Shown in pieces: positions 34,204 through 45,037 of a DNA stretch of 64,000 nucleotides. The translations under genes were made by a program, and so were the position numbers. The stretch comes from Salarias fasciatus. Lineage: Eukaryota; Chordata; Actinopteri; Blenniiformes; Blenniidae. The stretch spans positions 16,718,894 through 16,782,893 of the forward strand of contig NC_043763.1 in assembly GCF_902148845.1 (NCBI RefSeq). Direction: 5' to 3'. The stretch's first letter is position 1. Each line of letters begins with the position of its first letter. Under the pieces are notes generated by a model that did not search any database, was not told the origin of the DNA, and saw nothing but the letters and a program-made list of their open reading frames with translations.

Positions 34204-35331
34204 GATCTTACCCCTGCTCTTACTTTGGGGGGAAATTCCCCTTTAACATGGGGCCACTAATTTTTTTTTTTTTTCGAAATAACTTTGACAGTCGAGAAAG
34301 AGTCGAGACATTACCAGAAACGCAGCAGAAAACCGGCTGCTATCTCCAGCCAACCTCGTCTATCTGGAAAAGTCAACATAGGTACAAATTCTAACCCTGC
34401 CTTGCTTGGCACGGAGCCAGAAGGACGAGCGGTTGGAAAGGAACAGTGGGAAACAATGTCTGTCCGGGCAGCCTTCAGCTTTGAAAGATAATGTTACATT
34501 ATCTGTCCACCGAACAGCACACATTTACAACTGTTTCTTGTTCACTACTCTGGATCACCTCTCAGCTGGACTTCTGCACCATCCTACCCCTTTGGGATGC
34601 GGTGCGGCAGGACGGTCAACTCATGGATGTGCACTCAACAGATTCACAGAACTATCTCATGCCAACGTGGAGAAAAACCTGTGAGAAAAGTTTCCTGGAG
34701 CTTGCGAGATTTATGACACCAGCGATGAGGGAGAAACAGGTTCCAACCTGCTACTAACAAGGAGAGGCGATCATACGGGGATGAGGAATGTAAAGCAGGT
34801 ATAGGAGAAGTCGTGGATTCCCAAGGCTTGTAAACGTAAGCGTCCATTTCCCCGAACCATTAGTTTACAATATCCTAACGCTCATGAAGCCTTTTTAGAC
34901 TAGTTTTATTCTTTGAACTATTTCATTGGCTTCTCCTCATCAAGATCCACAACAGCAGATCATGAATAATCACATTATTGTGTTATTTGTTTTTGTTTGT
35001 TTCCTCATTTGTGTTACATATAACTACTTAGTATTAGAATTAAAATCTTTTCATCTTTTCTGTATCCAATAAGTTATTCTTCACAGATCGTAAATTCTTT
35101 CATTGAATCTAAAATGCAGTAGTGTTTTCATACACTTTGTGTTTTAAAAATAGATATTTTATACAAAAGGCTGATCCATGTTACGAGGAATAAGCCCGAC
35201 ATTAAGAAAGAAAATAATAAAAAGTGATTAATTGTTGCACACATTTTACAAGCCTTCATAAACGCATCTGCTGCGTTCAAGTTCTCGTAGCTCCATTGTT
35301 GGTCTCCATAAACCATCAATCACTCAAGGCT
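34204..35331. other. Spacer between the hairpin and the TTAA element
   Basis: Searched by eye on the minus strand for further psma6 exons; none seen. It holds a T run at 34261-34274, otherwise unremarkable AT-rich sequence with short chance frames. Confidence 0.5.
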
Positions 35332-35752
35332 TTAAAGGTGCTGTAGGCAGGATTCCACATCTCCGCCATCTTGCTTAGGGTTACCGAAGCAAGATGGCGA
35401 TTTGACCCATCTAAGATGGTGATTTGAAACCCAGCACAGCCAATCCTGTCCTGTTTTCTCGGACATCACGCCCTTACGCAAGTTAAGCCCCTCCCACAAG
35501 AACGTGCGACGAACGCCCCTCGACCAATCACGGTTAGAGCCTCAGGGGCTCTTCTGATTGGTTAAAGATACCTGGAGCTGTCGAGATTCCTTTTCAGCTC
35601 AGAACAGAGACAGATGGAAACGCTGCGCCCTCGCGGTAGTGCAGTTATGCTACACTCCTAAAGGATTATCAATGGATACTCTAACATTTAATCCAAAGAA
35701 AACACAGAAAAATTAGCAATGACTAGCAAAATCCTGCCTACAGCACCTTTAA
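35332..35752. mobile_element. TTAA-flanked MITE, 421 bp
   Basis: Both ends read TTAAAGGTGCTGTAGGCAGG inward, and the identity extends to 23 bases (35332-35354 and 35730-35752). An internal inverted pair CGCCATCTTGCT / AGCAAGATGGCG (35364-35375, 35388-35399) would fold into a hairpin. The TTAA at each end suggests a piggyBac-type target, though an AT palindrome within the inverted repeat is also possible. The interior is GC-richer than the flanks and has no open frame. The perfect terminal match suggests a fairly recent insertion. Confidence 0.8.
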
Positions 35753-36054
35753 GGAATGTAGCAGAAGTTGTGCTTCAGTAGAATTTTATTGAATATTTCC
35801 ACTTCACAAAATGCATTACTTTTCTGGAAAGCTGTACATAAGAAATGGACTCCAGCTGTTAAATGCCCCACTATTTTTAGAAGCACGTGTCTTAAGGTCA
35901 TAAAGGTCTAATCTCTGGTCACCCTATTTAAAAAAAAAAAAAAAAATTGCATTGAAAAAGTACAGGCACTTAAAATGTTGAATTCCTTTTTTATTTACAG
36001 TCCACATTAATATCGAACTCACTCCATGAAAACAACAGGTAAAAGTGTTTGTCG
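35753..36054 (-). other. prorp: Short prorp 3' flank and poly(A) signal
   Basis: On the minus strand AATAAA is read from 35995 to 35990, about 60 bases after the prorp stop, followed by a T/A run (35929-35946 on +). A short 3' UTR is therefore likely. Nothing else seen. Confidence 0.5.
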
Positions 36055-39000
36055 TCACTTCTTCTGACTGACACACAGCCATCGTTGTGGCACTTCGTAG
36101 GTGCTGCGGTCCTCTGTGTCGTCGTAGGGGATGTGCCACGAGTCCCCTGAAGTCTGGATGATGGTGTCATAGCTGAGAATGCTCTGTTAACATACAGACA
36201 TGCACACAGTTAACTGGTGCATTTTCCTCGGTCGTCCACTCTCTTCACGTCCTCTCCCTCCTCACCTGAAATCGAACCTTCCTGCCTGCAGCCACGTATC
36301 CGTCCACCACGAGCTGATGTCCCCTCTGCCATTTGAAGAAAAGCCGGCGGGTGGCTCCGTCTGGCAGGCAGGCCTTGTGGTCTCTCATCAGGTCCCTGCT
36401 CACAAAGCGGCAGTGGTTCCCTGAGTGCAGTGTGGCGTACAGCAGGAAGGGGTCATCCTCCGAACTGATGGACGAAAAAAAAAAAAAAAAAAGCAATTTC
36501 AATGATTACATCGACATATCAGCATCAACAGAGTGGGATCTCGATTATTCTGCTTGCTATTAAGCTCTCACATATTGTCAGTGAAGAAGCAGTGTGCTTT
36601 CTGCTGGATGAGCTGCATGTTGCGTTTGTCCCAGGATCTGGAAGGTCGCAGCATGTGCTTCCTCCCCAGCACCAGGATAGTCAGGCCCTGACGCTCCAGC
36701 TCCGACACCACCTCCAACAACTGAAACACACGAAAAACTCTTGGTTTTTTTTTGTTTTTATGATGAAAATCCAATTACATTATTCAAGTTTTCATCGGAA
36801 TATATCAATGAAACTACAAAAACACTTCAATCACATCAAGTTATGCGCCCTTTGTATTAATCTTCCTATCTTTTTTAAAGTTTTTTTCTTGCTTTTCTTA
36901 GCTTTCTGTACAGTTTACAGCTACACGGCCTATGAGAAGGATGCGACATGTCTTACACAGAGCAGCAGACCGCATTTTAAAACCCCCTCACAGACAGATG
37001 TAGGCGACCAGACAAATAGGCCGAGTACTGTTAAAATCAGGTGCTGTACAGTAAGAAAAACCTTCTCCTACACACATCTGTCGCTCACAAAGAAGCGTAT
37101 TTAGCAGGTTAGTCATTGTGTGATGAGCAGAAAAGTCCGGTGGTCGGATTGACACTGTCCGTGGGAAGAAGCAATACACACACCCAAAAACCACACAGCG
37201 CGTAGATGGAACAGACACCAGTCAAACATTGTAAAGATTCACATGTAGGTATATTTGTGCGTAGACTCTCACCGTCTCTGACTGCTTGCTTCTGTCTTTG
37301 TTGACATTTGCTACATTCAGCCCATCCACAACCACATCAAACACTGGCTTCTTCTTTACAAAGGTCCTGAACCGCTCCAACTCCTGAACAGACAAAACAA
37401 ACAAAGGTCAATGAGAGTTCTGATGTGCAGCCAGTGATACGGACAGATAACATCATAAACATATCGAGTAATATTGAGTAAATATTTGAGTAATGTTGGC
37501 CTTGGATTAGCAACAACTTAGCAAGGCCATCCTCAAGGAAATCACCAATCCCTGGTAGATTTGTCCTTTGCTGTAACAATCAATCTTAAATCATTGAAAA
37601 GCTTGATTAACTGTTAGGATGAGGAACAGATCTGAGTATGTGAGACCTCTTCTACTTTATTAGACATTCACCTCACTTGAATGTTTCATGAATGTGTCAT
37701 GATGGGATCAGTCCGGGTGAGGGTTGGTCATATCATCAGGAATCTTCTCAGAAGATGAAGATACAGATGTAGAGATCGTTGCCTAAATGCAGAGTATATC
37801 TGCATTTAGGCAGTGTAACTCCGTTGGCAGTTGGGGGCTAAGGGTTTCGACCTTGCAAACTTCTCATTACAAGCCAGCTTTCGAAACGTTTAGGCCACCA
37901 AAGACCCCGTTCATAACGTAAACTACTTTTCTGGATGAAATCGAAAGCATGTAAATCAAAGCACGAGCCCATTTGAATTAAATGAACCTTTTCAGTAAGT
38001 GGCTGAAAAGGAAGTGGAAAGTTTGACCAACTCAGATCTGAAAATCTCCTTCTTGTCTTTCTTACAGCCACGGCGACGGGGAACTCCGGCGCTCCGCTCA
38101 CGTGACGGATGATTGACTGGTTTCCTCGCTGACTGATCACAGGACGCTGTCGGTAATAAATCAGTCTGGCCTTTGCTTCTCGGTAGTGAGATGGCAACGT
38201 GCCAGACTGAAGACAGTTGCTAACATCAGGTTTGTAAAAATTTTTTGCGCAGTCACAACGATAACATTTGATTTTCGCTCATGAGATCAAAACTTCATAA
38301 ATGAGAGTGTTTCGCTTTGGTTGTGAGTGGTTGATTTTCAGTGCAACAATTACGTTGTTAAGTTACAGGAACAAGGAAGTAACGCATGCAGAATACAGAA
38401 TATAACCTGCTGGGCAGATACATCCCTTCCTGCTTTACATATCTGGTTTATTTCTATTAATTGGAGAGAAAAATATTCTGGATTTATGATCAGAGCTACT
38501 TGTTCCAAGAAATCTGTGGAAGGGGGAAAAAAAACGTATAAAATGTGTTTCAAAATCTAAATAACATGGAGCAGTCCGCTTTCACCCACTAACTGTGAAA
38601 CTCAAAGTATTTACCTCAAAACTCATTCAAGGTGGTAGATTTGACTGAGCCAGAGGCAAAAAAATGCAGTTATGCTGACGTGTGCTAAATTTTCTACTTT
38701 CAAAATAAATAAGTCTCGAACAGTTGTACTTGTTTTTGACAGGTATTTATTTTAATTTGTCTGCTTTACGTTACATTAAGAAGCATTCAGTTTTAAATAT
38801 TTGCGTTCTGATCTCACCTTCAATCGAGATTTGTTATCAACTCTGCAGAAGCCCTCTGACTTTATCACAAATTTACATATATCTAAAACAAACACAACTT
38901 CTTAGCTACGTAGTGCCGTACAGTCAACCCTGAATGCAACACTTAAAAATCCAGCAAATATAGCAAACTTACAGTCATGCTTAAAACAAAATACAACCAT

Positions 39001-40097
39001 ATTGGGGTTTTTTTTTTGTTTATATTAAAAAAAAAAGCAACAACCAAAACAAAAAGCTGTGTATAATGTTGCATTTCAATCTTTATTTAAATTCAAAGTA
39101 TATTTTATGGTTGTTGTTGATCTGGGAACACTAGTGAAGTCTTAAAATACTAAACCACAGCTTTGTACTTTATCATGAGAGTAACGCTGGCGTTATCAGT
39201 GCTTTCACTTTTAGATAGGAGTAAAGTGAAAATAGGATGTGGTGCATTCCCCTCGATTTGAAACTGTGCGCGTTGTATCCACAATCATGTTTAGAAAATG
39301 GAGATAAACACGCCTGCAGTAACCTGAGGGTGCTCAGGTTTTGCTTAGAACACTTTAAAACAACATAAACGGGGACAATAACCTGTTTCTGCAGCAACGG
39401 ACTGCTGCTACAAGAGCTTAGAGCGGTGGGAGATTTGCATTTCAGTGCAGGACAGACTAAACGTCCCCAAGAAATGAAATCACATTTTCTAGAGAAACAG
39501 AAGAACAGCTTGTGAGTCGAATAAGAAGGAAGAGACAGACAGAGAGAAAGCCCAGTATAATTATCCAGGGACTTTCCAGAGCTGATATGTGAAACCGGCT
39601 CATTGTGCTGCTGTGGATTATATGACTGCTTAAAGCACGCACGCACACACACACACACACACACACACATATGCACAAGCACACACCTACTTGCATGCAC
39701 AAGCTTACAGTACAACCACCTGAAATCCATTATCACACAAAGCACCAAATGTATTCAGTAAACACTGCTCACTAAATAACCACTGACCTGCTTCCTCACC
39801 AGCCTGCTGAACTCAGATCAACTCAGAAATAACATTTACCAGCACTTCCTCCTTATACTAGCCTTATCTATGAAATCTTTATCTATTTCAGACTGAGATT
39901 GCGACATCAAGGGCATGAGGCAGGACGAGTGAGTGGTGCTGAGCTCTGATGCCTCGCAGCAGGAGGACTGAGGTAAAGTTCCAGGTCAGGACTTTCCGTC
40001 GTGGAGTTTGCATATTCCACTTGTGCCTGTGTGGGTTTTCTGCAGGTACTCATCAGGGTCAGGGTGTGTGGGGTTGACTGTCGGTCTTTACAAGTTA

Positions 40098-40128
<31 letters not shown>

Positions 40129-41734
40129 CTCAGTGTTTTTCTTTTCCATTTTAATTATCTGCTGATTATTCAGTTTGTATTAACCTTTCGTTAAATGTTC
40201 CACAGTCATCTCACTAACACCTCATCATGAACTTGTTTATCTGAAGACACAAAAAAAAAAAGCATCCAAATAAGAAAGAGGGACTGGTGTTTGTCCGTGC
40301 TTTTCAGGGTTTAGATCAGGCGTTCTGTTGGTTTTACAATATATTGCACGCGGGTTTCTGTTTTGGTTGTTTCTGATGTTGCAGCTCACCTCTCACCTGT
40401 CTCTACCTGCAGTGCATCCACAGTGATTTCACTGCAGCTGCAGCTTTCACCACATACAGACATAAAGATACCAGTCTCCGGCGTCCCCTGCTTACATGTG
40501 TTCCCTTTCTTCTGCTGCTTGTCCCGCTGTTGGACTCACTCTGTTTACCCCTAACAAAGAGCGGCCTTAAACTGAAGGGCATTAAAAGACGTCTACTGAA
40601 GCGGCGCTGCGGCCCCCTCCTTTCCCGCTGCTGTCTGTCTCTGCTCAACAGGAGGTAGCTTGCAGTCCAGATGCACATGGTGCTTCCCATACTGGAAATC
40701 CCCTTCATTTAACGGAGTGTTCCACCAACAAACTCCCCCCCTCCAACTGACAAACACCGAGAACGCATGCAAGCTTGCTCTCTCTTCATAAGTAATCTCA
40801 GCATGTTTTATTAGCTACACATAACTCCTGCTGCCAAGTTTCCTCGTAGAACTGTGTCAGTTGAATAACCATGTTTTTACTTCAATTTATTTCTGGTTTT
40901 AAATTGGAAAAAAACAACAACATTATAATAATAAAGCAATGCAATGCAATCCAGTTCAGTGAAAGGCCTCAGTTCTTCACACTGATGCAAACACATCTAC
41001 TTCACGTTAGCAAGGTAAAGTAATGGCTCCTGCTGCTGGACTTAAAAGAAGCATTAAAGTAAATACACTGCCACTATTGGTCTTAATGTAGTCAAAGAAA
41101 CAGTATTTCTGCAAGTGCTTTAAATGCTGAAGTAAATGTCTGACACTCCAATGATTCACAAACTGTATTTGTCTCTGACGAGCTCAGCAGCACTGATCTG
41201 TCTGTTCAAAGCGTTTAAGCCATCCTAACTTCTCTTCATGTCAAAATCAGCCTCTCTGACTAGAGATCAGAAAATATTCCTTTAAACTGTTGATGAGGTG
41301 TTTACACCAACTCCCAACAACTTTGAAGTTCAACGATGGAAACTAAATGGATAGTTTATTCATGTTTCATGCGAAACAGGATCATGAGATCATTCATTTA
41401 GTTTGGCAAAGCTACACAACATCCTGAACTACCACACAGCTACAGCCATGTTTATGCTCCAGCTTCAGTCCACCAAACATGAACACACCTGTTTATGTAT
41501 AAAACCAAATTGCTCATAATTAAAAAAAAACTTCACACATAAACCTGCATAAATTATGATAGGACAGACCATACAGTAAACTTTTTGGATGTTGTATTGA
41601 TATTGCCATAGTTTGCCACAAGATGGCAGTCATGCACAAATAATGATGTACAAACCCTCATAGCTGCCTTCAATCCAGATCAATATGTATAATGTTGACA
41701 TGAACTGAAATCAGTTGAACAATTCATTTGATTT

Positions 41735-41785
<51 letters not shown>

Positions 41786-44301
41786 GTAGGGTACCTCCGG
41801 CGTGGTCTTGTTGAAAACATCTTCACCCTGGATGATGTCGGCCATAACTCTGTCTTTCAGCTGCTGGTACTCCTCTGCAGTCAGCTGGATGGACTCTAAC
41901 TCAGACCCACAGCACCGGCACACTCCTCTGAACACACAATGTGCAAATGACACACACTATGACACAAGCTATGACACAGGTACGTACTTATAGACCATGT
42001 GACTTTACTCATGAATGCATTAAAAAAAAAAATCCTTACTTTGTAGTAGTGTTGGTCCACCGTCCTGTCCAGTTCTGTCCTTTGAGACTTAAGACAAGAA
42101 AGAAGACATTTTAAACATGACGGACGATCATATCTGGTTCTCTGTGTATTTATAGTTCTGTCGTACCTCTCAAACCACTCCTTGATGGCGGTGGCGAGGC
42201 CCTGCTGGGGGTAGATCTGATTGTTCCTCATGTGCAGCAGTATGCCATGCAGTCTCTCATTCTCCTCGTTCTCTGATACGCCCTGGCTTTCCTCCTCCTC
42301 AGTCCTTCTCACTCCAAAAAGCACCTCCCAAGTTTCCGGGTGCGGGTTCAACTCCTTCTCCAGTAACTCGTCATAAAGACTCCAGGCAGTGGCTCTGTCG
42401 CCGTGGCGTACTGCTGCTTCTATGATGTCCCCGTAGTTGCGTGGTGACGGCGTGAAGACCTGTGAGGATGGCAGACAGATGCAATGATGCCCCAGCTCCT
42501 GTTACAATTAAGGTGATCTTGAGTAACCAGATATTTGGACTCACCTTCTTGACCTGGTTGAGGATGCTGATGGCTTCTCTCCACCTCACCGTCCTGCTGA
42601 AGGCTTTGATGAACAGACTGGAGGCTCCTGTGTCCAGAGCCGGGAAGCTGCCCCGCATGATATCATAGACCTCAAACACCTCGGCGTCGTGGCCCGCGCT
42701 CACACACAGCGTCAGATACCGAAGAAGCAGCTCGTAAGACAGCGTGCCAGTTTCCATGGCGACAAATGTGAGCAGAGACCTGGGATAAAAATTTGAAAAG
42801 ACGTTGTTTTGTATTGTGAGTTTCACTGGACCTTTACGGCTCACAGGAGTTGCTTGCTGATTGGATTTAACAGTCTGGCCCTTCTCTTACTTGGCTATGT
42901 CCAGCTCTGCCCCGGAAGTGAACAGTGCACCCATCATCTGGATGTCAAAACGTTGTGGGTTTCCCATCGACTCTTTCAGCTTCCTCCACTCAGTGGTGGT
43001 GAGCGGCCGGTCAGGAGGCTGCATCCTTCCTGGGAATCATCACAAATTTCTACAGCAACAATTCAACAAAGGCTCGAGCAATTGTTAAAAAAAATGTAAG
43101 TTAAACATCATGCAAGTCCGAGCAATTCACATGTATCCATATATATTCTGGTTTTTTTTCATTTAAATTTATTTATATTGTGTTTTTTTGAGCCGTCCAG
43201 AGACATGGTCCTGTACATAATATTGTCCAATCATTCAGTGAATCTGGTACAATGTTAAAGGTTCATACTAGATGCTGGCGATTTTCAGCTGCTTGGGCAG
43301 CACTGGATCATGAACTGGCCTGATTCTGGAGGAATCATTTCAGGAACACCATCAGAAATCATTATCTGTACGCACATTTCACCTCATAAACCATAAATGG
43401 AAGTTTAGATTGTATCAAGTGAATATAAAGCCTTGTGTGAACGCAATCCAAAAAGACAGCCATCTTATAAACCTTGTCTAAAATAGACTGAGGCAACATG
43501 GAAAATATTTATGTTGTCAGAATAAATTTGACTAACTTTGGAAAGCATGGATGTTGCAATGCAAACTAAAGTGAAGAACCGATTTCACAGCAGCACATAG
43601 TCCAAAGACAGCATCTCTGATCACATGATGAGTGTCATCAACATGTCTCCCTCACATCTGACCAAACATCAGACATTGTCAATATTAAAAATCATATATT
43701 GGTCTACTCCCATATCAAAGCGTCTCTTTGTGATAAGAACTTTTATACTTCAGCAAGACAATGATAGGCAACATACACCATCCAAACTATCCTGACTCAA
43801 AGTCATTATACACATCGTGCCATCCTTTTAGGAACTGTTGATACATATCTCACCTGTTCCTCTCCTCCGTTCAGCCTCCCTCTCCTCCTGTTCTTCCTTA
43901 TCCTGGGAAAGCAGGTCTGTTTTTTTCCTGAGCATGTCTGTGGTCCGCTTCGCCGTCCCAGCAGCAAACACAGATTTTGGGAAGGAGGCCTTCTTGGCTC
44001 TACGATCATTTTCATCTTCCCATAATTCCCCTCTTCCCCGTGTAAACGGGTTGCGTTTGATGCCTGATTGTCCATCAGTCAGTCCACTGTCCTTCTTCCT
44101 GCCTGCCAGTCTGCTGCCCAGATTGGAGCTTGCATCACTTGTGCACAGAGAGCGTGAAGAGGAAGGCAGCTGCAGGGATCTCCACAGATGTTTGGGAGTG
44201 AGGAAAGCTGGATGTCCTCCATGAAGGAAAGACTGGAAGGACTTTAGAGAAACTCTGACTGAGCCCATTGCCAATGTGTAATTCACGAGTTTATGAAACA
44301 A
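36055..44301 (-). CDS. prorp: Protein-only RNase P catalytic subunit, mitochondrial (MRPP3)
   Basis: PRORP cuts the 5' leader from mitochondrial tRNA precursors together with TRMT10C and HSD17B10 (established knowledge). Ten coding exons in minus order: 44301-43854, 43029-42891, 42779-42545, 42459-42167, 42087-42040, 41927-41795, 37383-37273, 36720-36572, 36464-36266, 36183-36055. All are GT-AG and phase-consistent, giving 627 aa (human 583). The N terminus ([20 protein letters not shown]) is basic and Ser-rich like a mitochondrial presequence; a second Met at codon 12 is an alternative start. A PPR-type helical region lies at about 190-330. The NYN nuclease domain has metal-binding Asp452 ([11 protein letters not shown]), Asp522 and Asp523 (SEDDPFLLY) and Asp543 (SRDLMRDH). 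Structural zinc ligands are Cys391, Cys394, His602 and Cys622. The catalytic set is complete. Head-to-head with ppp2r3c. Confidence 0.95.
37780..37812. repeat. Perfect 14-bp hairpin
   Basis: TGCCTAAATGCAGA, a 5-base loop GTATA, then TCTGCATTTAGGCA. It lies in the large prorp intron and looks too short for a miRNA precursor. Confidence 0.85.
39925..40100 (+). repeat. Dispersed fish repeat, same family as at 26507
   Basis: GTGGTGCTGAGCTCTGATGC, then CTCGCAGCAGGAGGACTG, then GTGGAGTTTGCATATTCCAC and GTGTGGGTTTTCTGCAGGTA follow the order of the family's 'tgttgcctcacagcaagaag', 'gtggagtttgcatgttctcc' and 'gcgtgggtttcctccgggta' parts. The 3' part is replaced by (GT)n. Confidence 0.65.
41738..41783. 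repeat. (TG)n microsatellite beside a prorp splice donor
   Basis: About 23 TG repeats; on the minus strand this is (CA)n starting about 11 bases after the donor of prorp coding exon 6. Confidence 0.95.
43030..43853 (-). other. prorp: prorp intron 1
   Basis: Unremarkable AT-rich intron between coding exons 1 and 2; no repeat family or exon recognised. Confidence 0.75.
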
Positions 44302-45037
44302 CCAGTCATAACTCTGCTAAATGCAGTATGTGGAAACTGTTGCTGTCGAGAAAAAACAGATGATTATATATTTGGCACATGCTCCTGTTGCATGAATGGC
44401 TGACGACAGGTAACCTTGCTATTTTTAAACCCCAGCGTTCATTTAAAATCTGGTAGAAATCTACAATATGCTGTAATTGTAATTACAAATGCTACTCACA
44501 CCTTCACCAGATATCTTGACACAAAAATGGAGACTTTTTTCCCATCAAAAACTTCATAAAGACCACAGTTGAAAGGAAGCGTGTGACAGCAGGCGCACAG
44601 TCTGACGTCATCATTAGTAGACACCTTTCGGAAGCTTTTTTCAGTTTTTAAAAATACAGTGTCGATCAATTGTGGTGTGAATATTAAAACTATTGTGCAA
44701 GTGTTATGTCACCTTGATTCCCCTATGTTTTTTCGTTTTTACAATTTAAAAGTCTTACAAAGAACGATATTCTGTTAGAAAGAAATACGATTCCTACTAT
44801 GGCGACTCCAAGGTCCGCCCTTCTCTGCATCTGATTGGCCCACACGCACTTCCTTCAAATCAATGAAAGCCAATAAGACGAAGAGAAGGGTCGGCTTGTG
44901 ACTTCCCTGTGATAGGATTCGTAAAAAATACAGCAGTTTTGACGTAACTTGGGAGCTTCCTGTCAGCGACAGCAACCAGGCTGTTTTTCTGCACTCCGAA
45001 ATGATGAAATAGGATTATTAACTTCTCGTGAGATGCT
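44302..45037. promoter_or_regulatory. Bidirectional promoter region of prorp and ppp2r3c
   Basis: The two start codons point away from each other 736 bp apart. An inverted CCAAT box (ATTGG, 44834-44838) and a CCAAT (44870-44874), a pattern typical of NF-Y-driven bidirectional promoters, lie about 165-205 bases from the ppp2r3c ATG. No TATA box is apparent. The same head-to-head arrangement exists in human, PRORP against PPP2R3C (established knowledge), so shared regulation is likely. Confidence 0.6.

Larger units (their letters stand above)
37384..41794 (-). other. prorp: Large prorp intron (between coding exons 6 and 7)
   Basis: A 4.4-kb intron, much longer than the others in this gene. It contains a short hairpin (37780-37812), (CA)n at 39643-39668, (GT)n at 40101-40128 and 41738-41783, a dispersed-repeat copy (about 39925-40100), and a CTCF-like sequence CCACAAGATGGCAG at 41616-41629. 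The (TG)n at 41738-41783 lies only about 11 bases from the exon 6 boundary at 41795. No exon of another gene seen. Confidence 0.7.

Noticed and set aside
35634-35660. CTCF site in the TTAA element
   Set aside because: CCGCGAGGGCGC has more than one mismatch in the core; too weak to call.
36502-37104. 200-codon open frame on + across a prorp exon
   Set aside because: Antisense to prorp coding exon 8 and flanking intron; Leu/Phe/Ser-rich chance frame.
41616-41629. CTCF site CCACAAGATGGCAG in the prorp intron
   Set aside because: One core mismatch and no partner motif; noted in the intron entry but not called as its own site.
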